Shown in pieces: positions 1 through 6,029 of a DNA stretch of 7,002 nucleotides (position 1 is its first letter; each line of letters begins with the position of its first letter). The translations under genes were made by a program, and so were the position numbers. A model generated the notes under the pieces. It ran no database searches. It saw only the letters and a list, made by a program, of their open reading frames with translations, and was not told the DNA's origin. This stretch comes from Candidatus Omnitrophota bacterium (GTDB taxonomy: Bacteria; Omnitrophota; Gorgyraeia; S143-82): assembly GCA_027034965.1 (NCBI GenBank), contig JALVWL010000222.1, positions 1 to 7,002 on the forward strand, given 5' to 3'.

Positions 1-99
1 GGAGAACGGAGAAGGAAGAATGAAGGCAGTGGGTTTTTTGATTTAAAGAAATAATGCGAAATGCTGGTTTTATCCTTCATTCTCCATGCTCCATTCTTC
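1..99. repeat. Long imperfect hairpin at the left edge (copy A of intergenic hairpin)
   Basis: Bases 1-26 pair with bases 74-99 in reverse orientation across a 47-base AT-rich loop (27-73). I count 21 Watson-Crick pairs and one G-T wobble over 26 positions; mismatches fall at 7, 12, 14 and 16. The arms are purine-rich (GGAGAA, GAAGAATGAAGG) against pyrimidine-rich (CCTTCATTCTCC). The right arm continues into the 74-bp repeat at 78-151, and the pairing may extend past the left window edge. An equivalent hairpin lies at 5819-5915. No gene is visible here. It could be a MITE or REP-like intergenic element; that is inference. Confidence 0.6.
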
Positions 100-151
100 A
101 TCCTTAAGTTTTAAGCTGTAGATTTGACTTTTGAGATTTTAGATTTGAGTT
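78..151 (+). repeat. 74-bp dispersed repeat, copy A (inverted partner of 5772-5845)
   Basis: Read on the plus strand, these 74 bases match the reverse complement of 5772-5845 without gaps, with 71 of 74 identical. The three differences are T/A, A/G and G/A in the middle of the element. The left half is the pyrimidine-rich hairpin arm (CATTCTCCATGCTCC...). The right half is built of degenerate TTTTGAG / TTTTAG / ATTTGAG words. It sits about 280 bp downstream of the last gene of the operon. Confidence 0.8.
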
Positions 152-200
152 ATATTTGGATGAGGAAAGAGATGTTTAATTAGCAGGGCGATGGAAGGTA

Positions 201-247
201 AAGGATTCTAATGCATAATCCGGGTTTAAAAAGAATCCTTCATGCTT
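201..247 (+). repeat. Small hairpin carrying two 17-bp repeated words
   Basis: AAGGATTCT (201-209) and AGAATCCTT (232-240) form a perfect 9-bp inverted repeat. The 22-base loop begins with a 17-mer (210-226) found exactly, in reverse complement, at 5747-5763 upstream of grpE. A second 17-mer (231-247) recurs exactly in direct orientation at 5886-5902. The neighbourhood is therefore a mosaic of words shared with the grpE upstream region. Relative to that copy, about 50 extra bases (152-200) separate it from the 74-bp repeat. Function unknown. Confidence 0.6.
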
Positions 248-274
248 AAGATTTGAGTTTTTAAAAGGGGCGCC

Positions 275-306
275 GGGACGGACACCAGGTGGCTAATGCC
301 CGTCCC
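275..306 (-). repeat. GC-rich REP-like palindrome, possible operon terminator
   Basis: GGGACGG (275-281) pairs perfectly with CCGTCCC (300-306) around an 18-base interior that itself holds a small CACCAGGTG palindrome (283-291). It is a GC-rich island in very AT-rich DNA, about 125 bp beyond the stop codon of the permease gene. On the minus strand the stem is followed by GGCGCC, CCCC and a short TTTT run, so it may act as a weak terminator. Compact GC palindromes of this type resemble REP elements mobilised by RayT-family proteins, but no such gene is in the window. Confidence 0.55.
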
Positions 307-320
307 TGAGGGGGGGAGAT

Positions 321-338
321 GATTATTAAATAATAATC
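321..338. other. Perfect AT-rich palindrome GATTATTA-AA-TAATAATC
   Basis: Bases 321-328 and 331-338 are perfect inverted repeats separated by two bases. The palindrome lies between the permease stop codon and the GC-rich palindrome, next to a G-run at 310-316. It could be a protein-binding site or a 3' end structure; nothing in the sequence decides between them. Confidence 0.4.
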
Positions 339-410
339 TACTGCCAGGGTTTTGTCAACTAAATTTTTAAAAATTTTTTAATTATTAAATTATTGTAGGA
401 TAATTACTTG

Positions 411-427
411 CAAAAAACTTCTGAAGT
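411..427 (-). terminator. Weak candidate rho-independent terminator of the operon
   Basis: On the minus strand, just after the permease stop, ACTTCAGAAGT forms a small palindrome (417-427) followed directly by a run of T (412-416, six including the last stem base). The stem is short and AT-rich, so termination here would be inefficient. The position, 5 bases past the stop codon, is its main support. Confidence 0.3.
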
Positions 428-432
428 GGGAC

Positions 433-2517
433 CTATGCGCGGGCACTTTCCTGACGTGAATCCTTGAGAAAGGCCATAGGGGTATTGAGGCGCCTGCTGA
501 CCTCATCCAGCCAATCCAGGTCCAACTCTGCCTGTGGCATTCCAAAGACATTTATATCCGAGACAGGTGCAGATGACAATACATCCATAAACTCACCCAA
601 CAATACATATACCCCTGTATCCGACGGCAAACGCATTACGTCCTTCATCTTCTCGAGATAGATGCGGCCCTTTTTAACCTCAGTCCTATCTTTTACAACC
701 TGAATAAGATTTATTTTCGTATCAAGCCCACGATAGAGGTGCAGGCCCAACAGGATAGCCAGATGGACATTTGGAGAGCCTTCCCTGATCCATAGATTGA
801 TAGCACTTAAGCCATCTAGAGGGAAATTCGATTTATACAAAATCACACCCATATTCTCTTCTTTTGCTATACGCAATGCGCCTTGAATAAACTCAGGAGA
901 AAGGCCATCTATAAGTTCTAAGAACAGTATATTCGACGGTAATAAGTATTGCCTGGAGAGGTATATCGCCTGTCTTATAATTGCAACACTACCCTCATCA
1001 AGGGCAATGGATATGGCAAACAATCCTGATCTCCTTAGCTCCCTTGCAAACCTATCCCCGCTGTCGGCCAGTTCTCCCTGGGATGCCCTACAGACGAGTA
1101 GAACCCTGCCATTTGGATAAAGGAGTCCCTCCATAAATTTCCTCCACTTATCTATAGAATCAGTAGCAAAGACAGGAACGATTAAATTCGGTTTCCATAA
1201 CTTGGGATGATAGGGCAGCTGCTCAGCTATACGAAGGGAATTTTCTGCCAAGAACATCAAGACACCCTTGCGCACATCTGGCCAGGAACCAGGAAAGTCC
1301 CTTCGCAACATATGCAGGTAAACCAGAAATAAGGAAAACAATGCCAGGATAGAAAATAGCGGATCAATGAGGAACATAGACAACAACGCCGCTACCACAC
1401 CAAGCAAGGGCACTATCAACGGTAATCTAAAAGAGGGTCTAAAGCTAACGATTCCAATAGACTGCTCCACAAAAACAGAGAAATTTATCATTCCATAGGT
1501 TATCAAAAATATCATTGTCAAAAACACTGCCAAGGAATTCAGAGAACCAGCAAGCAGTGCAACCAAGGAAATAAGAGAGGTAATCATTACCGCAGGCACA
1601 GGTTCATCTCTATCATTTACCCTGGATAAGAAGGATGAAAACGGAACTATCCTGTGTTTGGCCAGCGCCAACAGGACCCTGGGAGAAGATACGAACATAC
1701 TGAGGGCCGAAGAAAGCGTGGCACCCATTATACCAAGAACCACCAAGATAGGCCACCTCGCCCTCTCAACAGCGATACCAGAATTCTCTACCAGGATATG
1801 GGCAGGGGCAATAGAGGAAAACCAGATTGCCATAAGCGAATATATAACAAAGCTCAAGACTATTGCCGAAAGTGTACCCAGGGGGATGGCGCGTTCAGGG
1901 TTACGCAGCTCACCCGACATATTGACACCAGCTAATATGCCTGTAACTGCCGGGAAAAATACCGCAAACACACGCCAGAAGGGAACATCATTTACAGCAC
2001 CCGAAAAACCTATCATAGAAAATCCCTTAAAGGCCATAAATATAGAGAACAGGGCAAGGGCAATTAATAACAGAATGCCATACTGCAGACGGAAGGCGAT
2101 CTTTGCGCTGCGCTGGGATATAAAGAACAACACCGCCCATACTACAATGGACACAATCATCTGATTTTGTCCACTAAAGATATTCACCCACAGCTCAGAG
2201 AAACCAGTGATGTAAAAGGCAATAGAGACGGCTTGAGAGAGGTAAAGGGATATTCCAATTGCACCCCCTGCCTCCAATCCAAGGGACTTTGATATAATGG
2301 AATAGGCACCTCCCCCACCTATTCTGCGGTTGCTTACAATAGATGTCAAGGACAGTGCAGTAAGGAAGGTGATAGAATTACTGAGGAGGATTATAAGCAG
2401 GGATGGCCAGAGACCTACCTGTCCAACTACCCAGCCTAATCTCAAGAAGAGTATGACGCCTAAGATGCTAAGAAGCGTGGGAACAAACACCCCCTCAAAA
2501 ACCCCAAATCTACGCAA
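433..2517 (-). CDS. Cation-chloride cotransporter (SLC12)-like APC-superfamily permease
   Basis: This 694-residue membrane protein probably carries ions, or amino acids, across the inner membrane. Residues 1-405 hold about 12 hydrophobic helices of the APC fold. Marks of the SLC12/CCC branch are FEGVFVPTLLSILG then LFLRLGWVVG (7-32), the GGGGAYSIISKSLG stretch (67-80), FFPAVTGILAGVNMSGEL with RNPERAIP (187-212), and SSPRVLLALAKHRIVPF (277-293). Tyr102 aligns with the Tyr that binds K+ in animal NKCC/KCC proteins. Residues 430-694 form a soluble C-terminal domain (WKPNLIVPVF, INLWIREGS, SDINVFGMP) like that of CCC proteins. The start is TTG, preceded by an in-frame stop and a strong GAGGTGGG; the family motif begins at residue 4, which supports it. 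It is the last gene of the operon, 47 bp after hydF. Automated pipelines often label such proteins amino acid permease. Substrate and coupling ion cannot be read from the sequence. Confidence 0.88.
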   Translation of the reverse strand: MRRFGVFEGVFVPTLLSILGVILFLRLGWVVGQVGLWPSLLIILLSNSITFLTALSLTSIVSNRRIGGGGAYSIISKSLGLEAGGAIGISLYLSQAVSIAFYITGFSELWVNIFSGQNQMIVSIVVWAVLFFISQRSAKIAFRLQYGILLLIALALFSIFMAFKGFSMIGFSGAVNDVPFWRVFAVFFPAVTGILAGVNMSGELRNPERAIPLGTLSAIVLSFVIYSLMAIWFSSIAPAHILVENSGIAVERARWPILVVLGIMGATLSSALSMFVSSPRVLLALAKHRIVPFSSFLSRVNDRDEPVPAVMITSLISLVALLAGSLNSLAVFLTMIFLITYGMINFSVFVEQSIGIVSFRPSFRLPLIVPLLGVVAALLSMFLIDPLFSILALFSLFLVYLHMLRRDFPGSWPDVRKGVLMFLAENSLRIAEQLPYHPKLWKPNLIVPVFATDSIDKWRKFMEGLLYPNGRVLLVCRASQGELADSGDRFARELRRSGLFAISIALDEGSVAIIRQAIYLSRQYLLPSNILFLELIDGLSPEFIQGALRIAKEENMGVILYKSNFPLDGLSAINLWIREGSPNVHLAILLGLHLYRGLDTKINLIQVVKDRTEVKKGRIYLEKMKDVMRLPSDTGVYVLLGEFMDVLSSAPVSDINVFGMPQAELDLDWLDEVSRRLNTPMAFLKDSRQESARA

Positions 2518-2520
2518 CTA

Positions 2521-2528
2521 CCCACCTC
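2521..2528 (-). promoter_or_regulatory. Strong ribosome binding site for the permease TTG start
   Basis: GAGGTGGG lies just upstream of the TTG codon at 2517, with a TAG stop in frame between them. That stop excludes any longer reading frame. The next frames offer no ATG at a better distance, so the site decides the unusual TTG start. Confidence 0.65.
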
Positions 2529-2564
2529 ATCTTTTAAAAGCCTTCTTGCTTATGCTTTTATCAA

Positions 2565-3857
2565 TTATATCATAGAACCTCGATTGTATAATTCAGGAGA
2601 ATTTCTGGTGTCCTTATATATAGATAGGGCATAGGGAAAAGGTGATAGGACACGTTCCAAGACTCCCTGAAGAAAGGATATGCATATACCATAATTTGTT
2701 ACAGCAACTCCCCTATCTATGGCCTTTTGCAATCTAAAGAGCATCTGGCGTCTGGTTAGCATACAACCGCCGCAATGTATAACGAGCTTGTACTCTTCAA
2801 GATTATCTGGATAGTCCTTACCCGAATAAACGTCTATCTTCACATCAAATCCAAGGTACTGTCTCAGCCACCTCGGTATCTTTACCCTCCCGATATCGTC
2901 TTCTATGGCATGATGGGAACAGGCCTCAGCTATAAGCACCTTATCTGTTTGTCTCAACTCATCTATCTTTAAGACTCCCCTGACCAGCTCTGACAATTCG
3001 CCCTTATAACGAGCAAATAGTATCGAAAATGTCGTACATTTTACATTATCCGGGGTATCCGCAACCATTTTCAAGACTACCTGAGAGTCGCAGACAACAA
3101 TATCCGGAGGCTGAGCCAGGCAACTCAATAGATATGGATATTCCCGTTCTTTAACTACAAGGCAGGCTGCATCGTTATCAAGGGCATCCCTGATGGTCTG
3201 CACCTGGGGGAGTATGAGACGGCCCTTCGGGGCCTGGAGGTCTATAGGGACTACAAGTACGGCCACTCCTCCAGGAGGGAGTAGATCTCCTATAAGAGAG
3301 GGGGTTCTAAAAAGGTCTGCCGGACATACCTGGATAAGCAATTCCTTAAACAATCCTATATAGCTATCCCTGGATTCAGTATCTAGACAAGAAACCTGCA
3401 TAAACTTTATTCCCATTTCCTCAAATCTCAACAGAAACTCACGGGAAGGTGCCCTTACGTCCAGCTTATTTATGACGACAATCAGTGGGATCTGGCGCAT
3501 CTTACATTCAGATACAACCGTCTCTTCGTATTCCTCCCATATATTCGGCTCTACCAACAATACAACTATATCGGCCCTGTCAAAGACCTGTCTTGTCTTT
3601 TTGATTCGAAGGGCCCCTAGCTCTGACCTATCGTCTAATCCTGCGGTGTCCAGAAATACGACCGGACCTATAGGCAAAAGCTCCATCGTCTTTTCTACCA
3701 CGTCGGTGGTGGTACCTGGTAGTGGAGAGGTAATAGAGACGTCTTGTCCACTCAACATATTCAAAAAAGTAGACTTGCCGACATTAGTCCTGCCAAAAAT
3801 AGCGATATGCAGTCTAAGGGATTTAGGCGTGTTATTCATAACAGAAATCCCGCCCAT
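2565..3857 (-). CDS. hydF: [FeFe]-hydrogenase H-cluster maturation GTPase HydF
   Basis: HydF is the cytosolic GTPase and iron-sulfur scaffold that receives the 2Fe subcluster built by the radical-SAM enzymes HydE and HydG and delivers it to apo-hydrogenase HydA. The 430 residues contain an N-terminal Era/TrmE-like G domain: Walker A GRTNVGKS (22-29), GTTTD (48-52), DTAGLDD (70-76) and NKLD (130-133). A middle dimerisation region follows, then the C-terminal cluster-binding domain. Its ligands are visible as C313-S-H315 and H361-C-G-G-C365, 45 residues apart, close to the HydF pattern CxH...HCxxC. VLSPFP (403-408) is also typical. The start is uncertain: ATG at 3857 or ATG at 3839 (giving MNNTPKSLRLHIAIFG), neither with a strong ribosome site. 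It lies 42 bp after dnaJ. No hydA, hydE or hydG is in the window, so the hydrogenase must be encoded elsewhere. Confidence 0.95.
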   Translation of the reverse strand: MGGISVMNNTPKSLRLHIAIFGRTNVGKSTFLNMLSGQDVSITSPLPGTTTDVVEKTMELLPIGPVVFLDTAGLDDRSELGALRIKKTRQVFDRADIVVLLVEPNIWEEYEETVVSECKMRQIPLIVVINKLDVRAPSREFLLRFEEMGIKFMQVSCLDTESRDSYIGLFKELLIQVCPADLFRTPSLIGDLLPPGGVAVLVVPIDLQAPKGRLILPQVQTIRDALDNDAACLVVKEREYPYLLSCLAQPPDIVVCDSQVVLKMVADTPDNVKCTTFSILFARYKGELSELVRGVLKIDELRQTDKVLIAEACSHHAIEDDIGRVKIPRWLRQYLGFDVKIDVYSGKDYPDNLEEYKLVIHCGGCMLTRRQMLFRLQKAIDRGVAVTNYGICISFLQGVLERVLSPFPYALSIYKDTRNSPELYNRGSMI

Positions 3858-3899
3858 GCTTCAGCTGTTTTCCTGATAGAGTAAAGGTAATTTAAAGAC

Positions 3900-5042
3900 C
3901 TATAGAAAACCAAAGAAAGAACGGGCCTTTGCCAGTATAGATTCGCCTCGTTCTTCGGCTATCCTCTTGAGGGCATCTGCCTCTGAAGGGGATAGCTTTT
4001 TCGGTATCTCCACTTCTATCTGGACATATTCATCACCTGGAGCCCCTCCCCTGACATCTGGCATCCCTTTCCCCTTTAATCTTAGTTTTGCACCTGGCTG
4101 GGTCCCTGGAGGGACCTTTACCTTTGCCCTACCAGAAAGGGTGGGGACATCGAGCTCACAGCCCAGTGCCGCCTGATACATAGATATCTTGCGAGTAACA
4201 TATATATCCTTACCTTCCCGACGAAAGACAGGATGGGGCTTTATACGAACCAATACATATAGATCCCCGGACCTGCCGGAAAGGACCTGCTCTCCTTCTC
4301 CTGAAAGGCGAAGGTGGGTCCCATCCTCTATACCTGCTGGTATCTTGACCTTTATATTTTTTACAGCCAGAGCCCTGCCAGTACCACCGCACTTTACACA
4401 GGGATTTTTTATTATCTGTCCACTACCACCGCATCTTGGGCAGGTGGTCTGCATAGCAAAGAAACCAGCTGCCCGTGTAACCATACCCCGTCCCCTACAT
4501 TCAGGACAAACCACCGGAGAGGTCCCTGGTACAGCCCCACTCCCATTACAGGCCGAACAGACCTCGTAACGTTGAACGCTTATTCCCTTTTCCACACCAC
4601 TATAGGCCTCTTCCAGAGAAATGCTAACCTGTACCTCCTGATCCCTACCCTTACGGGACCTGCGAGAAGACCTCCCAGAGCCGCTGCGATACGAAAACAC
4701 ATCTCCAAAGCCAAAGCTCCTCAATAGGTCATCCAGGCCAAAGTCCCCAAATACATCTTCAAGGTCATCAAAATGGGTAAAATTAGACCACTGGAATCCC
4801 TGGGCCCCAAAAGACTGACGGGCCGCATCATAGCCATAGGTATCGTATATCTTCCGCTTCTCAGGGTCACTCAACACCTCATAGGCCTCGGAGATCTCCT
4901 TAAACTTCTCCTCCGCCTCTTTCTTGTTATCGGGATTCTTGTCCGGGTGCCATTTCATTGCCAATTTTCTATAGGCACGCTTTATCTCGTCCTGAGAAGC
5001 ACCTCTATCAACACCGAGTATTTTGTAATAATCCTTTTCCAT
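3900..5042 (-). CDS. dnaJ: Chaperone protein DnaJ (Hsp40, type I)
   Basis: DnaJ is the cytosolic J-domain co-chaperone that binds unfolded proteins, hands them to DnaK and stimulates its ATPase. The 380 residues are the normal length. The J domain (1-70) has HPD at 32-34. A short Gly/Phe- and Asp-rich linker (75-118, FDDLEDVFGDFGLDDLLRSF) is followed by an Arg/Ser-rich basic patch (121-133). The zinc-binding domain has four CxxCxGxG motifs at C162, C179, C201 and C215. Two substrate-binding beta domains follow (about 225-350), then a C-terminal tail. The protein is thus complete type I. The ATG start is preceded by AAGGAAAGGG four bases upstream and fits the usual start of the J domain. It lies 42 bp after grpE and 42 bp before hydF. 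The basic patch in place of a longer Gly/Phe region is mildly unusual. dnaK, often next to dnaJ, is absent. Confidence 0.97.
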   Translation of the reverse strand: MEKDYYKILGVDRGASQDEIKRAYRKLAMKWHPDKNPDNKKEAEEKFKEISEAYEVLSDPEKRKIYDTYGYDAARQSFGAQGFQWSNFTHFDDLEDVFGDFGLDDLLRSFGFGDVFSYRSGSGRSSRRSRKGRDQEVQVSISLEEAYSGVEKGISVQRYEVCSACNGSGAVPGTSPVVCPECRGRGMVTRAAGFFAMQTTCPRCGGSGQIIKNPCVKCGGTGRALAVKNIKVKIPAGIEDGTHLRLSGEGEQVLSGRSGDLYVLVRIKPHPVFRREGKDIYVTRKISMYQAALGCELDVPTLSGRAKVKVPPGTQPGAKLRLKGKGMPDVRGGAPGDEYVQIEVEIPKKLSPSEADALKRIAEERGESILAKARSFFGFL

Positions 5043-5046
5043 ATAT

Positions 5047-5056
5047 CCCTTTCCTT
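5047..5056 (-). promoter_or_regulatory. Ribosome binding site of dnaJ
   Basis: The purine-rich stretch AAGGAAAGGG ends four bases before the dnaJ ATG (5042-5040), within the grpE-dnaJ gap. No promoter-like elements or hairpin are apparent in this 42-bp gap, which fits co-transcription of the two genes. Confidence 0.5.
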
Positions 5057-5084
5057 ATATTCCTACGCCTCAATTGCAATAGAG

Positions 5085-5678
5085 TTATGCCTTCGGTCGA
5101 GAAACCTTTACCCTCGCTGGCCTAAGGACCTTGTCGTGTAGCTTATAGCCTTTCTGGAGTACCTGGACAACTGTATTCTCAGGGACATCGTCCCTCTCCT
5201 CCTGCATCAAGGCCTCATGGACCTCTGGATTAAAGGCCTTTCCCTCTGCCTCTATCTCCTCTACCCCGTATTTATTTAACAGAGAATAGATGTCCTTGCC
5301 TATTATCTCAAGTCCCTGGATGAGCTTCTCTATATCACGGGCCTCCTTCGCAGATGAGAAAGCCCTTTCAAAATCATCTAATACCGCCAAAAAGTCTTGA
5401 ATAATATTGTATTGGGCGAATTTTATGAATTCTTCCCGCTCCCTTTCCAGTCGCTTTCTCGCATTGTCAAAGTCGGCCTGAATCCTCAGACACTTCTCAA
5501 ACAATTCCTTGGCCTTCCTCGCCTCTGAGGACAGGTGTTCATATTCCTCTCTGGAGAGTAAGACCTGCTCTGCATCTGAGCCCTTATCTGTATCCGGGGC
5601 CTCCTTTTCCTTTAGAGGAACCTGCCCCTGAGCAGGGGTCTCTTGTCTATCTCTATCCTTTTCTTTATCCTTCTCCAT
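5085..5678 (-). CDS. grpE: Nucleotide exchange factor GrpE (DnaK co-chaperone)
   Basis: GrpE releases ADP from DnaK and so resets the chaperone cycle with DnaJ; it acts as a cytosolic dimer. With the start chosen here it has 197 residues. A highly charged, probably disordered N-terminus (1-35, rich in K, E and D) precedes a long helical coiled-coil region (about 40-130) with QADFDNARKR (67-76). The C-terminal beta domain carries the family signature FNPEVHEALM (149-158) and VLQKGYKLHDKVLRPARV (173-190). The frame stays open upstream to a TTG at 5708. ATG 5678 is preferred because GAGGTGG lies five bases before it and the predicted promoter would start transcription near 5703, downstream of that TTG. 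It is the first gene of the putative grpE-dnaJ-hydF-permease operon. No CIRCE (HrcA) element is seen upstream. Confidence 0.95.
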   Translation of the reverse strand: MEKDKEKDRDRQETPAQGQVPLKEKEAPDTDKGSDAEQVLLSREEYEHLSSEARKAKELFEKCLRIQADFDNARKRLEREREEFIKFAQYNIIQDFLAVLDDFERAFSSAKEARDIEKLIQGLEIIGKDIYSLLNKYGVEEIEAEGKAFNPEVHEALMQEERDDVPENTVVQVLQKGYKLHDKVLRPARVKVSRPKA

Positions 5679-5683
5679 AACCA

Positions 5684-5690
5684 CCACCTC
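5684..5690 (-). promoter_or_regulatory. Ribosome binding site selecting the grpE ATG start
   Basis: GAGGTGG lies five bases upstream of ATG 5678-5676, an ideal distance. The alternative TTG start at 5708 has no comparable purine tract before it. The site therefore favours a 197-residue GrpE over a 207-residue one. Confidence 0.6.
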
Positions 5691-5709
5691 GCTAACAAGA
5701 CTTCCCAAT

Positions 5710-5738
5710 ATTATACACTAAAAATCATGCCATACTAT
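5710..5738 (-). promoter_or_regulatory. Candidate sigma-70-type promoter of the grpE operon
   Basis: A perfect TATAAT (minus strand, 5715-5710) is preceded by TG, about 32 bp upstream of the grpE ATG. The -35 position at 17-bp spacing reads ATAGTA (5738-5733), a poor match, so the promoter may need an activator or rely on the TG. Transcription would begin near 5703. No sigma-32-like -10 (CCCCAT) and no CIRCE half-sites are present, so heat regulation is not evident. Confidence 0.45.
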
Positions 5739-5746
5739 TCTATTTT

Positions 5747-5763
5747 AACCCGGATTATGCATT
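5747..5763 (-). repeat. 17-bp repeated word upstream of the grpE promoter
   Basis: The reverse complement of these bases (AATGCATAATCCGGGTT) is found exactly at 210-226. Similarity extends on both sides: AAGGA before it, and A-rich sequence ending in AGAAT after it. This copy lacks the five bases that complete the 9-bp hairpin of the other copy. It sits 32 bp upstream of the TATAAT, where an upstream regulator could bind, but it also occurs downstream of the operon, which argues for a dispersed repeat. Confidence 0.55.
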
Positions 5764-5771
5764 CCTTATAA

Positions 5772-5845
5772 AACTCAAATCTAAAATCTCAAAAGTTAAA
5801 TCCACAGCTTAAATCTTAAGGATGAAGAATGGAGCATGGAGAATG
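5772..5845 (-). repeat. 74-bp dispersed repeat, copy B (inverted partner of 78-151)
   Basis: The reverse complement matches 78-151 with 71 of 74 identical bases and no gap. This copy lies 57 bp upstream of the TATAAT of grpE, whereas the other lies beyond the end of the operon. The four operon genes are thus bracketed by inverted copies about 5.6 kb apart. Its right part is also the left arm of the hairpin at 5819-5915. Confidence 0.8.
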
Positions 5846-5915
5846 GAGGAATTTTTTATTAAGAAAGAAAAATATCCCAGTAAATAAGAATCCTTCATGC
5901 TTCATTCTCCATCCT
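5819..5915. repeat. Long hairpin, 26-bp arms (copy B of intergenic hairpin)
   Basis: Bases 5819-5844 pair with 5890-5915 around a 45-base AT-rich loop. Of 26 positions, 22 are Watson-Crick, two are G-T (wobble if the plus strand is transcribed) and two are A-C. The left arm reads GGATGAAGAATGGAGCATGG and the right arm is its imperfect complement. The bias of all four departures to transitions suggests a once perfect palindrome that has decayed, or selection on the structure. The arms overlap the 74-bp repeat and the 17-mer at 5886-5902. Confidence 0.65.
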
Positions 5916-5926
5916 CAAAACTTGAG

Positions 5927-6012
5927 TTGTGGTTTTTAGTTTTTAGCTTTTAGTTTTTAGTTATTTTCATTGTGGTTTTTAGTTTTGCGTTTTTAGTTTT
6001 TAGTTAATATTA
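5927..6012. repeat. Tandem 43-bp duplication built from CTAAAAA-like heptads
   Basis: Two adjacent 43-bp units (5927-5969 and 5970-6012) are identical at 37 of 43 positions. Each opens with TTGTGGTTTTTAGTTTT and contains runs of a TTTTTAG heptad. On the minus strand this reads as CTAAAAACTAAAAAC in the 3' region of the lptG-like gene, beginning about 18 bp after its stop. A separate small CTCAA-AAC-TTGAG hairpin (5914-5926) abuts the left end. No good terminator for the lptG-like gene is seen. Strand slippage would explain the heptads. Confidence 0.7.
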
Positions 6013-6029
6013 GCATAATTTGGGATTGA

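Noticed and set aside
1..432. CRISPR array or tRNA/small RNA gene in the left non-coding region
   Set aside because: The repeats are few, unequal in spacing and partly inverted, with no repeat-spacer periodicity; no cloverleaf or CCA-type end was found.
1654..2164. Plus-strand open frames of 93 and 168 codons opposite the permease gene
   Set aside because: They run antisense to well-conserved transporter helices and their compositions look like reverse-complement noise.
2529..2564. Hairpin AAAAGC...GCTTTT between hydF and the permease as a terminator
   Set aside because: The stem is only about six bases, AT-rich, with a long loop and no clear T-run after it; the short gap and strong downstream ribosome site fit read-through.
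4189..4727. Overlapping plus-strand and minus-strand open frames of 60-137 codons within dnaJ
   Set aside because: They are antisense or out-of-frame shadows of dnaJ, whose own frame has a full set of family motifs; none has a recognisable domain or start signal.
5688..5763. Possible CIRCE/HrcA operator or sigma-32 promoter upstream of grpE
   Set aside because: TTAGCGAGG near 5693 resembles only part of one CIRCE half-site, no matching GAGTGCTAA half is present, and no CCCCAT-type -10 is seen.
5822..5887. A 21-codon plus-strand open frame (ATGAAGAATGGAGCATGG... to TAA) inside the hairpin
   Set aside because: It lies wholly in repeat DNA, has no ribosome binding site, and its sequence is explained by the hairpin arm and AT-rich loop.
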